Below, one piece after another: positions 1 to 10,022 of a DNA stretch of 64,000 bases. Source of the stretch: Mycobacterium triplex (GTDB taxonomy: Bacteria; Actinomycetota; Actinomycetes; Mycobacteriales; Mycobacteriaceae). Position numbers and translations under genes: made by a program. Positions within the stretch are counted from its first letter, which is position 1; every line of letters starts with the position of its first letter. Location: contig NZ_HG964446.1 of the NCBI RefSeq assembly GCF_000689255.1, forward strand, positions 4,383,250-4,447,249. The letters are read 5' to 3'. The notes beneath the pieces were generated by a model. The model was not told the DNA's origin. It saw only the letters and a list, made by a program, of their open reading frames with translations, and did not search any database.

Positions 1-1
1 C

Positions 2-1156
2 GAGCTGCCGCCGAACAACTGGACGTCGGTGTTCGGCGGGTCGGCCTGGGAGCGGGTGATCGAGCCGGACGGCAACCCCGGCCAGTACTACCTGCACCTG
101 TTCGATACCCACCAGCCGGACCTGAACTGGGACAACCCCGAGGTCTTCGACGACTTCGAGACGTCACTGCGGTTCTGGCTGGACCGCGGCGTGGACGGCT
201 TCCGCATCGACGTGGCACACGGCATGGCCAAACCGGCCGGCCTGCCCGACGCGAAGGAAACCGTCAAGGTGTTGTCGCATGCCGACGACGACCCGCGTTT
301 CAACAACCCGGCCGTGCACGACATCCACCGCAAGATCCGCAAGATCGTCGACGAGTATCCCGGCGCGGTGGCCATCGGCGAGGTGTGGGTGATGGACAAC
401 ATGCTCTGGGCCGAGTACCTGCGGCCCGACGAACTGCATCTCGGTTTCAACTTCCGGCTGACCAAGGTCGCCTTCGACGCCGCCCAAATCCACGACGCGA
501 TCGAGAATTCACTCGCGGCCACCAAGATCTACGACGCCGTCCCGACCTGGACGCTGTCCAACCACGACATCGACCGTGAGGTCACCCGCTACGGCGGCGG
601 CGAGATCGGCACGCGCCGGGCGCGGGCGATGTTGCTGGCGATGCTCGCCCTGCCGGGCACGGTGTTCATCTACAACGGCGAGGAGCTCGGGTTGCCCGAC
701 GTGTTGGACCTGCCCGAGGAGGTGCTGCAGGACCCGACCTGGGAACGCTCGGGCCACACCGAGCGGGGCCGCGACAAGGTCCGGGTGCCGCTGCCGTGGT
801 CGGGCGACACTCCCCCGTTCGGGTTCTCCAGTTCGCCCGACACCTGGTTGCCGATGCCCGCGGATTGGGCGCCGCTGACGGTCCAGAAGCAGGACGCCGA
901 TCCGAACTCGACGTTGGCGTTTTTCCGCACCGCGCTCAAAATGCGCAGGGAGCGTGCCGAATTCGGCGGCGGCGCGCTGGAGTGGCTGACCGTAACGGAC
1001 GACGCGCTGGTATTCCGGCGCGGCGCCGCGGGTCTGGTCTGCGCGTTGAACACCGGAAAGCGTCCGATGCCACTGCCGGCCGGCGAACTCGTTTTGGCCA
1101 GCGCCCCATTGGTCGACGGTCAGTTGCCGGCCGACGCGGCGGCCTGGTTGGTCTAG
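2..1156 (+). CDS. aglA: alpha-glucosidase AglA, GH13 family (5' end outside window)
   Basis: Hydrolyses terminal alpha-glucosidic bonds of malto-oligosaccharides or trehalose-type sugars in the cytosol. The reading frame is open from base 2, so only the C-terminal 384 codons are present; the family is usually about 540 residues. All three late GH13 catalytic regions are visible: DGFRIDVAHG with the Asp nucleophile, AIGEVWV with the Glu acid/base, and SNHDID with the Asp that stabilises the transition state. The C-terminal beta domain is complete to the TAG stop. A stem-loop follows 9 bases after the stop. The equivalent of Rv2471 by memory of gene order. Exact substrate cannot be read from the sequence. 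Confidence 0.9.
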   Translation, partial: ELPPNNWTSVFGGSAWERVIEPDGNPGQYYLHLFDTHQPDLNWDNPEVFDDFETSLRFWLDRGVDGFRIDVAHGMAKPAGLPDAKETVKVLSHADDDPRFNNPAVHDIHRKIRKIVDEYPGAVAIGEVWVMDNMLWAEYLRPDELHLGFNFRLTKVAFDAAQIHDAIENSLAATKIYDAVPTWTLSNHDIDREVTRYGGGEIGTRRARAMLLAMLALPGTVFIYNGEELGLPDVLDLPEEVLQDPTWERSGHTERGRDKVRVPLPWSGDTPPFGFSSSPDTWLPMPADWAPLTVQKQDADPNSTLAFFRTALKMRRERAEFGGGALEWLTVTDDALVFRRGAAGLVCALNTGKRPMPLPAGELVLASAPLVDGQLPADAAAWLV

Positions 1157-1165
1157 CCTCCCGCC

Positions 1166-1193
1166 GGCGGGCCGATTCGCGCCGCGGCCCGCC
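1166..1193 (+). terminator. stem-loop after aglA
   Basis: Perfect 9-base-pair inverted repeat (GGCGGGCCG / CGGCCCGCC) around a 10-base loop, starting 9 bases after the aglA stop and ending 10 bases before the next start codon. It has no T-run, so it would be the U-less hairpin type often proposed for mycobacteria. It may separate aglA from the following flavoprotein gene. Confidence 0.5.
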
Positions 1194-1202
1194 CTGGCCT
1201 AT

Positions 1203-2249
1203 ATGTGGTACATGGCAGCGTATGCGTGGGCAGTGATCGGAGCCGGCCCCGCCGGAATTGCCGCGGTCGGAAGGCTTTTAGATCGGGGCATCGCCGCAGC
1301 CAAGATCGCCTGGATCGATCCCGCTTTTGCGGCAGGCGATCTCGGCCAGAAGTGGCGTGCGGTGTCGAGTAACACCATTGCCGAGACCTTCCTGAACTTC
1401 CTGAATGGCTCTGCGGCGTTTCGGTTCTCGGAGGCACCGCCGCTGCCACTGCACGATGTCGACCCGAACGACACGTGCGCCCTCGACCTGGTCGCCGATC
1501 CGTTGGTGTGGATCACCGCGCAGTTGCGCGAGCGGGTAGACGCTTTTCAAACCACGGCGACAGCGCTTTTCCTGGGCAATAGGCGATGGAGAATTGAAAC
1601 CGACCGACAAGAAGTCGTCTCCGAAAATGTGATCCTCGCCGTCGGCGCCGTCCCCAAGAAGCTGGCTTACCCCGGCCTCGACGAGATTCCGGTGGAGGTC
1701 GCGCTGGATCCCGACCGGCTCGCCGAGCGGTCGCTCGACGGCGCCACGGTCGCCGTCTTCGGCTCGTCGCACTCGTCGATGATCGTGCTGCCCAATCTGC
1801 TGCGCCACCCCGTCAAGAGGGTGATCAACTTCTACCAGAGCCCATTGAAATACGCTGTGTATCTTGACGATTGGATCCTGTTCGACGACACTGGCCTCAA
1901 GGGCCGAGCGGCCGCGTGGGCTCGGGAAAACATCGACGGGGTCTACCCGGAGCGGCTGGAGAGATGTTGGGTGTCCAGCCCGGAATTCGACGAGTTACTC
2001 GCCCAATGCGATCGCGCGGTCTACACCGTCGGCTTTGAGCGCAGAAAGCTGCCCGAGACACCGCAGTGGGGCGTGCTGGATTACAACCGGAGAAACGGAA
2101 TCCTGGCCCCGGGGCTCTTCGGGCTGGGCATCGCTTTTCCGGAATACGCGGAAGATCCATACGGATTCGGGCAATACCGGGTGGGGCTCAAGAAATTCAT
2201 GGATTACCTGGATGCCGTTTTGCCGCTGTGGCTGCTGTACCGAACCTGA
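1203..2249 (+). CDS. FAD/NAD(P)-binding oxidoreductase, function unknown
   Basis: A 348-residue flavoprotein of the pyridine-nucleotide-disulphide/flavin monooxygenase type. The N-terminal dinucleotide-binding loop GAGPAG lies at residues 13-18. A segment AVFGSSHSS near residue 187 looks like the second nucleotide-binding loop, although it lacks the usual GxGxxG glycines. ATG 1203 is followed by an in-frame ATG at 1212 that could be the true start. No signal peptide or membrane segment is seen. The gene is convergent with the next one, with only 8 bases between stops. The substrate cannot be inferred; no partner in the neighbourhood points to a pathway. Confidence 0.75.
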   Translation: MWYMAAYAWAVIGAGPAGIAAVGRLLDRGIAAAKIAWIDPAFAAGDLGQKWRAVSSNTIAETFLNFLNGSAAFRFSEAPPLPLHDVDPNDTCALDLVADPLVWITAQLRERVDAFQTTATALFLGNRRWRIETDRQEVVSENVILAVGAVPKKLAYPGLDEIPVEVALDPDRLAERSLDGATVAVFGSSHSSMIVLPNLLRHPVKRVINFYQSPLKYAVYLDDWILFDDTGLKGRAAAWARENIDGVYPERLERCWVSSPEFDELLAQCDRAVYTVGFERRKLPETPQWGVLDYNRRNGILAPGLFGLGIAFPEYAEDPYGFGQYRVGLKKFMDYLDAVLPLWLLYRT

Positions 2250-2257
2250 CGCACCGC

Positions 2258-2929
2258 TCACAGCAACGTCATCGCGGCCTCGCCGCGTCGGCGGTAGACC
2301 GAACCGAAGCGCGCGTCCAGACGCAACCAGGCCGGAAGGGTCCGGACCCGGATCATTTCGCTCGCATCGATTGCATCCCTTGACTGCGGCAGGAAACCCA
2401 TTGCGGTCAAAGCGAACACACAACGCATCGGCAGCCCCACGCTGACATCGGCCGAGCTGACCCGGATCACCTCCTGGTCGAGCAGCGACGCCGGCGGACC
2501 GTGCGAGCTGCTGTGCTCCTTGGCCAGCCGGGCGCCTTCTTGCGCCAGGTCCATCATCACCTGGGCCGGCACGTCGTCGAGGTAGGTGAAGCCGGATTCC
2601 GGCGGCAGCGCACTGCGCCACGACGAGTCCATCGCGAAACCCGGATCGACGTAGCCGGTGCCGTCCATCGCCGACAGCCCGCGCGCCAGCCCGTCCGCGG
2701 CGACCGTCATATCCTCGGGCCGCAGCTGGCCCACCACCACCCGGCTGGCCAGCACGTCGAAACCCGTTGCCATCCAGGCGGTTAGCAAGCCCGAAGATCG
2801 AGCCCGCAACCGAACGACCGCGGCATCGTCAAGGCGAACAGCGTGATCGACGAACGCGGCCAGGTCGGCGCGGTGGGCCTGCATCGATGCCGGGCCCAGC
2901 CACAATCCGCGATCGGCTAACGCAGCCAC
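2258..2929 (-). CDS. conserved hypothetical protein (Rv2474c-like)
   Basis: 223-residue protein from GTG 2929, overlapping the end of the upstream thioesterase gene by 13 bases, so it is probably translationally coupled to it. No recognised domain, no signal sequence and no clear transmembrane segment. Short conserved-looking blocks include WLRLDARFGSVYRRRGE near the C terminus. It is the last gene of a gdh-thioesterase-hypothetical operon, and by position corresponds to Rv2474c. I can assign no function; co-transcription with glutamate dehydrogenase is the only clue. Confidence 0.75.
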   Translation of the reverse strand: MAALADRGLWLGPASMQAHRADLAAFVDHAVRLDDAAVVRLRARSSGLLTAWMATGFDVLASRVVVGQLRPEDMTVAADGLARGLSAMDGTGYVDPGFAMDSSWRSALPPESGFTYLDDVPAQVMMDLAQEGARLAKEHSSSHGPPASLLDQEVIRVSSADVSVGLPMRCVFALTAMGFLPQSRDAIDASEMIRVRTLPAWLRLDARFGSVYRRRGEAAMTLL

Positions 2930-3330
2930 CGTTGCAAATACTCCCGATGCTGTGGCGAAAGTCGCACCAGCCGCTGCTCCTGGATGTGAACGGCGGCCAG
3001 CTGCGACTCGGCGATGACGGCCGGCTTGGACTCCGGATCGGCACTGACCGACCGCACCTCGTAGCCCAGCGTGAAGTCGACCGTCCGCAGCTGCTTGGTC
3101 CAGATGGTCACCTGCAGAGGCGAATCCACCAACTTCAGCTGCGCTTTGTAGGTGACGCGCACGTCGGCGATCAGCAGGCCGATCTCCAAGATATCGACCT
3201 CGAAGGCCGGCTTGAGGAAGGGAACCCGTGACTCTTCCAGCAGCGTGACCATCGTGGCGTGGTTGACGTGTTGATACATGTCGATGTCCGACCAGCGCAC
3301 CGGCACCGACGCGACGTATCCGATGGTCAC
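2917..3330 (-). CDS. acyl-CoA thioesterase, hotdog fold (4HBT/YbgC-like)
   Basis: 137-residue single hotdog-domain protein expected to hydrolyse acyl-CoA thioesters in the cytosol. The N-terminal motif RWSDIDMYQHVNHA (from about residue 10) is the 4-hydroxybenzoyl-CoA thioesterase signature with the catalytic Asp. The start is taken as GTG 3330 because it forms a four-base GTGA overlap with the gdh stop; a longer frame running back to 3540 only overlaps gdh in another frame. Corresponds to Rv2475c by position. The physiological acyl-CoA is unknown. Confidence 0.85.
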   Translation of the reverse strand: MTIGYVASVPVRWSDIDMYQHVNHATMVTLLEESRVPFLKPAFEVDILEIGLLIADVRVTYKAQLKLVDSPLQVTIWTKQLRTVDFTLGYEVRSVSADPESKPAVIAESQLAAVHIQEQRLVRLSPQHREYLQRWLR

Positions 3331-6300
3331 CCGGACGTCCCCCGCCCGCTGGTGCGGGTCATGCGACGGATCTGCCGGGCGGCCACCGACAGCGTCGCGA
3401 GGTCCTTGCCGCCGCTGGCATAGATTTCGGTGAGCGTGCGCCGCGCCCGCTCCACCCGGGACGCGCTGATGTGCTCCCACTCCGCGATCTTCTCTTCGCC
3501 ACTTTCGTCCGGTTCCCCCACCGCCAGCACGTCGAGACACAGCGATCGCAGCGAGGCGTAGATGTCGTCGCGAATCGCCAAGCGCGCCAACGAATGCCAG
3601 CGGTCGTAGCGCGGCAGCGCGGAGATCGCGGTGAGCAGGCCGTCGGTGCCCAGCCGGTCCATCAGCGCGAAGTACGTGTCCGCGACGTCGGCGGGATCGG
3701 TCTCGGTGATGTCGGCGATGTCGATGATGTCGAGCAGGCTGAAGCGGTACAGCCCGGCCGCCACCAGGTAGGCCAGCTCTTCGGGCGCGCCTTGGGCGGC
3801 GAACGCCGCGGCTTCCTGTTCGACGATGGCCTTGTCGTCACCGCGCAGCCAATCCGACATGCGCGGGGTCAGCGTTTTGACCTTGGCGGCGAACCGGTTG
3901 ATTTCGGCGCCGACGGCCAGCGGCTGGGGGCGATAGTTGAGCAGCCAGCGTCCGGCCCGGTCGATCAGCCGTCGGGTATCCAGGGTCATCCGGTCCGACA
4001 CCGCGACCGGGATATCCGCCGCGCGGATGCCGCGCCAGATCTGGTCGATACCGAAGATCGCGTCGGTGGCGACCCAGGTGCGCACCGCGTCGATGTGCCC
4101 GACGCCGACATCCTGGGTGAGTCGGTAGGCATAGCTGATGCCGGCGGTGTCCACCATGTCGTTGATCAGCATCGTCGTGACGATCTCGCGGCGTAGCTGA
4201 TGAGTACGGATCTCCGGGGTGAACCGTTCGCGCAAAGGCGTCGGGAAATACCGGGGCAGCCGTGAGGCGAAGACGTCCTGCTCCGGTAGCTCGGTGGTCA
4301 GCATCTCCGCTTTGAGGAGCAGCTTGACGTGAGCCATCAGCGTGCACAGCTCGGGCGAGGTGAGCCCGAGACCGGCCTCGGTGCGCCGCGCGATTTCCTT
4401 CTCCGACGGCAGCGCTTCCAGTTCGCGGTCGACGCCGTTCTCCTCGAGGTACTTGATCTGCATCGCGTGCACCGGCAGCAGGCTCGCGGCGTTGGCGCGG
4501 CTGGTGCCCACCAGGTCGTTCTGGTCCTCGTTGTCGGCGAGCACCAGTTTGGCGACCTCGTCGGTCATCGATTCCAGCAGCGCGCTGCGCTCGTCGGCGT
4601 TCACCTTGCCGGCGGTGACCAGCGAGTCGATCAGGATCTTGATGTTGACCTCGTGGTCGGAGCAATCCACGCCGGCGGAGTTGTCCATCGCGTCGGTGTT
4701 GACCCGCCCACCGGCCAGGTCGAACTCGATGCGACCCAGGGCCGTCACGCCCAGGTTGCCGCCCTCGCCGATCACCTTGGCGCGCAACTGGTTTCCGTTG
4801 ACCCGCACCGGGTCGTTGGCACGATCGCCGACGTCGGCGTCGGACTCGGACTCGGCTTTGACGTAGGTACCGATGCCGCCGTTGAACAGCAGGTCCACCG
4901 GCGCCAGCAGGATCGCCTTGATCAGGTTGGGCGGAGCCATCTCGGTGATCTCGTCGTCGATGCCGAGCGCCAGGCGCACCTGCGGGCTGATCGGGATCGC
5001 CTTCTGCTCGCGGCTGTACACCCCGCCGCCCTCGCTGATCAACGACTTGTCGTAGTCCTCCCAGCTGGACCGCGGCAGGTCGAACATCCGCCGGCGTTCC
5101 AGCCACGTCGCCGCCGCGTCGGGGTCGGGGTCCAAGAAGATGTGCCGGTGATCGAAGGCGGCGATCAGCCTGATGTGCTTGCTCAACAGCATGCCGTTGC
5201 CGAACACGTCGCCGCTCATGTCGCCGACGCCGACCACCGTGAAGTCCTCGGTTTGGGTGTCGACGCCCATCTCGCGGAAGTGTCGCTTGACGGCTTCCCA
5301 GGCGCCCTTGGCGGTGATGCCCATCGCCTTGTGGTCGTAGCCGACCGATCCGCCGGACGCGAAGGCGTCGCCCAGCCAGAAGCCGTAGGAGTGGGCGACG
5401 TCGTTGGCGATGTCGGAGAAGGTGGCGGTGCCCTTGTCCGCGGCGACCACCAGGTAGGCGTCGTCGCCGTCGCGGCGAATCACCTGCGGTGGCGGGCTGA
5501 CCTTGCCGGTGGAGTGGTCGACATTGTCGGTGACGTCGAGCAATCCGGAGATGAAGAGCTGATAGCAGGCGACGCCCTCGGCGCGGGTCGCGTCGCGGTC
5601 GGCCGCGGCATCCCCGGTGGGCAGCGGCGGTCGCTTGAGGACGAACCCACCCTTGGCCCCGACCGGCACGATGACGGCGTTCTTGACCGCCTGCGCCTTG
5701 ACCAGGCCGAGGATCTCGGTGCGGAAGTCGTCGCGCCGGTCCGACCAGCGCAACCCGCCGCGCGCCACCGGGCCGAACCGCAGGTGCACGCCCTCGACAC
5801 GCGGTGAGTAGACGAAGATTTCGTACTTGGGCCGCGGCAGCGGAAGCTCGTCGACCAGCTGGGCATCCAGCTTGATCGCCAGCACGTTGCGAGCCCGGGC
5901 CGAACCTTCGCGTGTCACAAAGTAATTCGTGCGCAACGTCGCCTGCACCAGTGACGCGAAGGCGCGCAGGATGCGGTCGGTGTCCAGACTGACCAGCGCG
6001 TCGATGTCCGCAGCGACCGCGGCGGCGGCCGTTTGCGCATCGCGGCTCGTCGCCGATCCCGCGGTGCTGGGATCGAAAAGCGCTTCAAACAGCCGCACCA
6101 GCGATCGCGCGGTCGAGGGGTGCTCGTTGAGCACCGATTCGATGTAGGCCTGGCTGTAGGGAAAGTTGGCCTGCCGCAAGTACTTTGCGTAGGCGCGCAG
6201 CAGCACGACCTGCTGCCAGCTCAGCCCGGCGCGCATCACCAGCTCGTTGAACCGGTCGACCTCGACGCGGCCGTGCCAAATCGCGGTGACCGCCTCGGCG

Positions 6301-8159
6301 AATCGTTCCGCCGTCGCGTCCCGGTCGGCCTGCGTCTGCGCCAGCTGGATGGTCGGGTGCGGCGAGATGCGGAACTGATAGATCCACACCGGCAATCCGT
6401 CCGGCCGGACGACCGTGAACGGGCGCTCCTCGAGCACCACCACACCCATGCTCTGCAGCATCGGCAGCAGCTGGCTCAGCGAGGCACTGTGCCCGCCCAG
6501 GAACCAGGTCAATTGCGCGGTTTCCTCGCCGCGATCGGCGAATACCAGCTTGACCGAATCGTCGGTCAGCTCCTTGATGATGCTGATGTGGCCAATCGCG
6601 TCGTCGGGCGTCAGCGCCGACTTGTAGCCCTCGGAGAAGGCGCTCGCGTAGTGCTCGGCGTCGGCATGCGAGATCGCTCCCGTGGGTGCGGCGGCGACGA
6701 GGCGGTCCGACCAGGTGCGCGCGGCCTCGCTGATCAGCGCCTGGATTCGCATCCGGTTCTTCTCGGAGACGTCGACCGGGCCCGCATCTTCGGGCAGTCT
6801 CACCATGAAATGCATTAGTGCCCAAGGCGATTCACTGACGCGCGCGGTGAATTCCAATCGCGTCCCGCCGAATTCGCGAACCAGGATGTCCTCGATCTGC
6901 AGCCGCACGGCCGTCGTGTAGCGATCGCGGGGCACATACACCAGGCAGGAGACGAAGTAGCGCAGCCGGTCGTCGCGCACGAACAACAACGCGCGCCGTT
7001 GGGATCCCAGATCCACCACGGCTTTGGCCATCGTAAAGAGCCGTTCTCCGCTGAGGGTGAACAGCTCCGAACGTGGGACGGTCTGGATCACGTCGAGGAT
7101 CAACTGAGCCGGGTGCACGGGGTCGCTGTCGGCCATCGCCAGCGCCTCGCGGACCCGGCGCGAGATCGACGGGATCTCCAAGACGTCGGCGTTCATCGCT
7201 GCGACGGTGAACAATCCGACGAAGCGGTGCTCGATCACGCCGCTGTCGACGTATTCGCGCACCCCGATGGCATAGGGGTAGGCCCCGTAGCGCAGGTAGC
7301 TGCCGACGGTGGCCTGGGCCAGGACCAGAAGTTTGTCGTCGTCCGTCAGCCGGGGGCGCGAACCGGTGCGGCTGCGCAGCACGCCGAGATCGCTTGTCCC
7401 GTCGCCGGAGACCAGGCCGTCGTGCACCCGGCACCGCTGGTAACCCAGCAACAAGAAGTTGCCTTCACCCAGCCAGCGCAGCAGCGCCGCGACATCCTCG
7501 CGGTCGGGCGCGGTGAAGCGCCCCCCGACGTTGTTCTCGACGTCTGCGGCCAGGTTGCTCAGCGCGGCGATGATCGCCGCCGCGTCGGCGGCCACCTGTT
7601 GGACGTCGCTGAGGACCCTCGGCAGCACCCTTTCGACCTCGGCGAGCGCCTTGGTGTCGACGGAGGGCACGAACTGGATGTGGATCCAGGCCTCGCCGAC
7701 GTATTGCGGTGTGCCGGGCGCTTTCGGTTCGATGCTGAGCAGGTCGCCCGACGGGCTGCGCTGGACGTCGAACACCGGGGTCATCAGCGCGGAGTATGAG
7801 ACGCCGAGCCGGTGCAGCAGCACCGTGACGGAGTCCATCAGCATGCCGCCGTGGTCGGTGACGACCTGCAGCGCGGGCCCGAAGCCCGCGGGATCCTCGG
7901 GCGGGTAGACCGCGACGCAGCTCTCGCCGGGCAGCCGGTGCTCGCCGAGCCGGTAATGGGCACTCAGCAACGCCGGGGTGAGGATGGCGGCCGGGATGTT
8001 CAGGTCGATGACGCCGGTTTCGAGGGTTCCGGGTTCTTTGTCGTGGGGGCCGCGATAGGTCTCGATGTAGGCCTTGGAGATCCACTCGGGCACGTCCGAC
8101 ATCGAGGAGAATGCGGTCCACGGCGTAGTTTTCTGCTTCGGTCCGGAACCGATCGTCAT
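3327..8159 (-). CDS. gdh: NAD-dependent glutamate dehydrogenase, 180-kDa class
   Basis: Catalyses reversible oxidative deamination of glutamate to 2-oxoglutarate. At 1,610 residues it belongs to the very large NAD-GDH class, with long N- and C-terminal regulatory regions around a central catalytic domain. The catalytic core is recognisable by RGGLRWSDRRDDFRTEILGL and the glycine/lysine motif GAKGGFVLK at roughly residues 800-850. Family knowledge: in mycobacteria this enzyme is inhibited by the FHA protein GarA, whose binding is controlled by PknG. ATG 8159 has a GGGAG ribosome-binding sequence. It is first gene of an operon continuing into the thioesterase gene through a GTGA overlap. Equivalent of Rv2476c. 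Confidence 0.96.
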   Translation of the reverse strand: MTIGSGPKQKTTPWTAFSSMSDVPEWISKAYIETYRGPHDKEPGTLETGVIDLNIPAAILTPALLSAHYRLGEHRLPGESCVAVYPPEDPAGFGPALQVVTDHGGMLMDSVTVLLHRLGVSYSALMTPVFDVQRSPSGDLLSIEPKAPGTPQYVGEAWIHIQFVPSVDTKALAEVERVLPRVLSDVQQVAADAAAIIAALSNLAADVENNVGGRFTAPDREDVAALLRWLGEGNFLLLGYQRCRVHDGLVSGDGTSDLGVLRSRTGSRPRLTDDDKLLVLAQATVGSYLRYGAYPYAIGVREYVDSGVIEHRFVGLFTVAAMNADVLEIPSISRRVREALAMADSDPVHPAQLILDVIQTVPRSELFTLSGERLFTMAKAVVDLGSQRRALLFVRDDRLRYFVSCLVYVPRDRYTTAVRLQIEDILVREFGGTRLEFTARVSESPWALMHFMVRLPEDAGPVDVSEKNRMRIQALISEAARTWSDRLVAAAPTGAISHADAEHYASAFSEGYKSALTPDDAIGHISIIKELTDDSVKLVFADRGEETAQLTWFLGGHSASLSQLLPMLQSMGVVVLEERPFTVVRPDGLPVWIYQFRISPHPTIQLAQTQADRDATAERFAEAVTAIWHGRVEVDRFNELVMRAGLSWQQVVLLRAYAKYLRQANFPYSQAYIESVLNEHPSTARSLVRLFEALFDPSTAGSATSRDAQTAAAAVAADIDALVSLDTDRILRAFASLVQATLRTNYFVTREGSARARNVLAIKLDAQLVDELPLPRPKYEIFVYSPRVEGVHLRFGPVARGGLRWSDRRDDFRTEILGLVKAQAVKNAVIVPVGAKGGFVLKRPPLPTGDAAADRDATRAEGVACYQLFISGLLDVTDNVDHSTGKVSPPPQVIRRDGDDAYLVVAADKGTATFSDIANDVAHSYGFWLGDAFASGGSVGYDHKAMGITAKGAWEAVKRHFREMGVDTQTEDFTVVGVGDMSGDVFGNGMLLSKHIRLIAAFDHRHIFLDPDPDAAATWLERRRMFDLPRSSWEDYDKSLISEGGGVYSREQKAIPISPQVRLALGIDDEITEMAPPNLIKAILLAPVDLLFNGGIGTYVKAESESDADVGDRANDPVRVNGNQLRAKVIGEGGNLGVTALGRIEFDLAGGRVNTDAMDNSAGVDCSDHEVNIKILIDSLVTAGKVNADERSALLESMTDEVAKLVLADNEDQNDLVGTSRANAASLLPVHAMQIKYLEENGVDRELEALPSEKEIARRTEAGLGLTSPELCTLMAHVKLLLKAEMLTTELPEQDVFASRLPRYFPTPLRERFTPEIRTHQLRREIVTTMLINDMVDTAGISYAYRLTQDVGVGHIDAVRTWVATDAIFGIDQIWRGIRAADIPVAVSDRMTLDTRRLIDRAGRWLLNYRPQPLAVGAEINRFAAKVKTLTPRMSDWLRGDDKAIVEQEAAAFAAQGAPEELAYLVAAGLYRFSLLDIIDIADITETDPADVADTYFALMDRLGTDGLLTAISALPRYDRWHSLARLAIRDDIYASLRSLCLDVLAVGEPDESGEEKIAEWEHISASRVERARRTLTEIYASGGKDLATLSVAARQIRRMTRTSGRGTSG

Positions 8160-8260
8160 GCCGTTAGCTCCCTACTCAGGACGGATGGCACTACGCTCAG
8201 TCACCCCGCTTCTCGGCGACCGAACCGGGCGCGTCGTTGCGGCTGCTGGCAAAGGTGACA

Positions 8261-9937
8261 CTAGTCCCGCGTCAGCTTGCGGTGCGTCACCCGGTGCGGC
8301 CTGGCGGCCTCGACTCCGAGTCGTTCCACCTTGTTTTCCTCGTATGCACCGAAGTTGCCCTCGAACCAGAACCACTTGGCCTCGTTGTCGTCGTCACCCT
8401 CCCAGGCCAGGATGTGCGTGCAGGTGCGGTCGAGGAACCAGCGGTCGTGCGAGATGACCACCGCGCAGCCGGGGAATTGTTCGAGGGCGTTCTCCAGCGA
8501 ACCCAAGGTTTCGACGTCGAGGTCGTTGGTCGGCTCGTCGAGCAGGATCAGGTTGCCGCCCTGCTTGAGCGTCAGCGCGAGGTTGAGCCGGTTGCGCTCG
8601 CCACCGGACAGCACACCGGCCGGCTTCTGCTGATCGGGGCCCTTGAATCCGAACGCCGATACGTAGGCCCGCGACGGCATCTCGCTCTGGCCGACGACGA
8701 TGTGGTCCAGCCCGTCGGAGACGACTTCCCACACGGTCTTCTTCGGATCGATGCCCGCGCGGGTCTGGTCGACGTAGCTCAGCTTGACGGTTTCGCCGAC
8801 CTTGACGGTGCCGCTGTCCGGCTCTTCGAGACCGACGATGGTTTTGAACAGCGTGGTCTTACCGACGCCGTTGGGGCCGATCACGCCGACAATGCCGTTG
8901 CGGGGCAAGGTGAACGACAGATCCTTGATCAGGGTGCGTCCGTCGTAGCCCTTGTCCAGGTGGTCGACCTCGACCACCACGTTGCCCAGCCGCGGGCCGA
9001 CGGGGATCTGGATCTCCTCGAAGTCGAGCTTGCGCGTCTTCTCCGCCTCGGCGGCCATTTCTTCGTAGCGCTGCAGGCGGGCCTTGCTCTTGGCCTGGCG
9101 CGCCTTGGCGCCGGAGCGCACCCAGGCCAGTTCCTCTTGGAGCCGCTTGTGCAGCTTGGCGTCCTTGCGGCCCTGGACCGCGATCCGCTCGGCCTTCTTC
9201 TCCAGGTAGGTCGAGTAGTTGCCTTCGTAGGGGTAGGCGCGGCCGCGGTCGAGTTCCAGGATCCATTCGGCGACGTTGTCCAGGAAGTAACGGTCGTGGG
9301 TGACGGCCAGGATCGCGCCCGCGTAGCTGGCCAGGTGCTGTTCGAGCCACTGCACACTCTCGGCGTCCAGGTGGTTGGTCGGCTCGTCGAGCAACAGCAG
9401 GTCGGGCTTGGACAGCAGCAGCTTGCACAGCGCCACCCGGCGGCGCTCACCGCCGGAGAGGTTGGTCACCGGCTCGTCGGGCGGCGGGCAGCGCAGCGCA
9501 TCCATCGCCTGCTCCAGCTGCGAGTCGAGGTCCCACGCGTCGGCATGGTCCAGCTCCTCTTGCAGCCGGCCCATCTCCTCCATCAGTTCGTCGGAGTAGT
9601 CGGTGGCCATCAGCTCGGCGACCTCGTTGAAGCGGTCGAGCTTGACCTTGATCTCGCCCAAGCCCTCTTCGACGTTGCCGCGAACGGTCTTCTCCTCGTT
9701 CAGCGGCGGCTCCTGCAGCAAGATGCCGACCGTGGCGTCGTTGGCCAGGAATGCATCGCCGTTGTTCGGCTTGTCCAGACCGGCCATGATCCGCAAGACG
9801 CTCGACTTGCCGGCGCCGTTGGGGCCGACGACACCGATCTTGGCGCCCGGGAAAAAGCTCAGCGTGACGTCGTCCAGGATCACCTTGTCGCCGTGCGCCT
9901 TGCGGACCTTTTTCATCGTGTAGATGAACTCAGCCAT
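8261..9937 (-). CDS. ettA: energy-dependent translational throttle protein EttA (ABC-F ATPase)
   Basis: Cytosolic ABC-F ATPase that binds the ribosomal E site and couples translation to energy state. It is 558 residues with two ABC domains and no membrane part. The Walker A loops are GPNGAGKSS (near residue 39) and GPNGVGKTT (near 360), with signatures LSGGERRRV and LSGGERNRL. The inter-domain linker is rich in Arg, Lys and Glu (VRSGAKARQAKSKAR), as expected for EttA. Length and whole-protein similarity fit EttA better than antibiotic-resistance ABC-F proteins. Equivalent of Rv2477c. It stands alone, 101 bases from gdh. Confidence 0.95.
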   Translation of the reverse strand: MAEFIYTMKKVRKAHGDKVILDDVTLSFFPGAKIGVVGPNGAGKSSVLRIMAGLDKPNNGDAFLANDATVGILLQEPPLNEEKTVRGNVEEGLGEIKVKLDRFNEVAELMATDYSDELMEEMGRLQEELDHADAWDLDSQLEQAMDALRCPPPDEPVTNLSGGERRRVALCKLLLSKPDLLLLDEPTNHLDAESVQWLEQHLASYAGAILAVTHDRYFLDNVAEWILELDRGRAYPYEGNYSTYLEKKAERIAVQGRKDAKLHKRLQEELAWVRSGAKARQAKSKARLQRYEEMAAEAEKTRKLDFEEIQIPVGPRLGNVVVEVDHLDKGYDGRTLIKDLSFTLPRNGIVGVIGPNGVGKTTLFKTIVGLEEPDSGTVKVGETVKLSYVDQTRAGIDPKKTVWEVVSDGLDHIVVGQSEMPSRAYVSAFGFKGPDQQKPAGVLSGGERNRLNLALTLKQGGNLILLDEPTNDLDVETLGSLENALEQFPGCAVVISHDRWFLDRTCTHILAWEGDDDNEAKWFWFEGNFGAYEENKVERLGVEAARPHRVTHRKLTRD

Positions 9938-10022
9938 GCCGCGGTTTTGCCTTTCTGGTGTTCGAGAAGATCTCGCGGACCATCCTAGGCATCACCCAAC
10001 GGCGCCGACCCGACGCCGTCGG

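Noticed and set aside
4329..5807. 492-codon ORF antisense to gdh
   Set aside because: Same reason: repetitive His/Val/Asp/Gly composition opposite an unmistakable gene.
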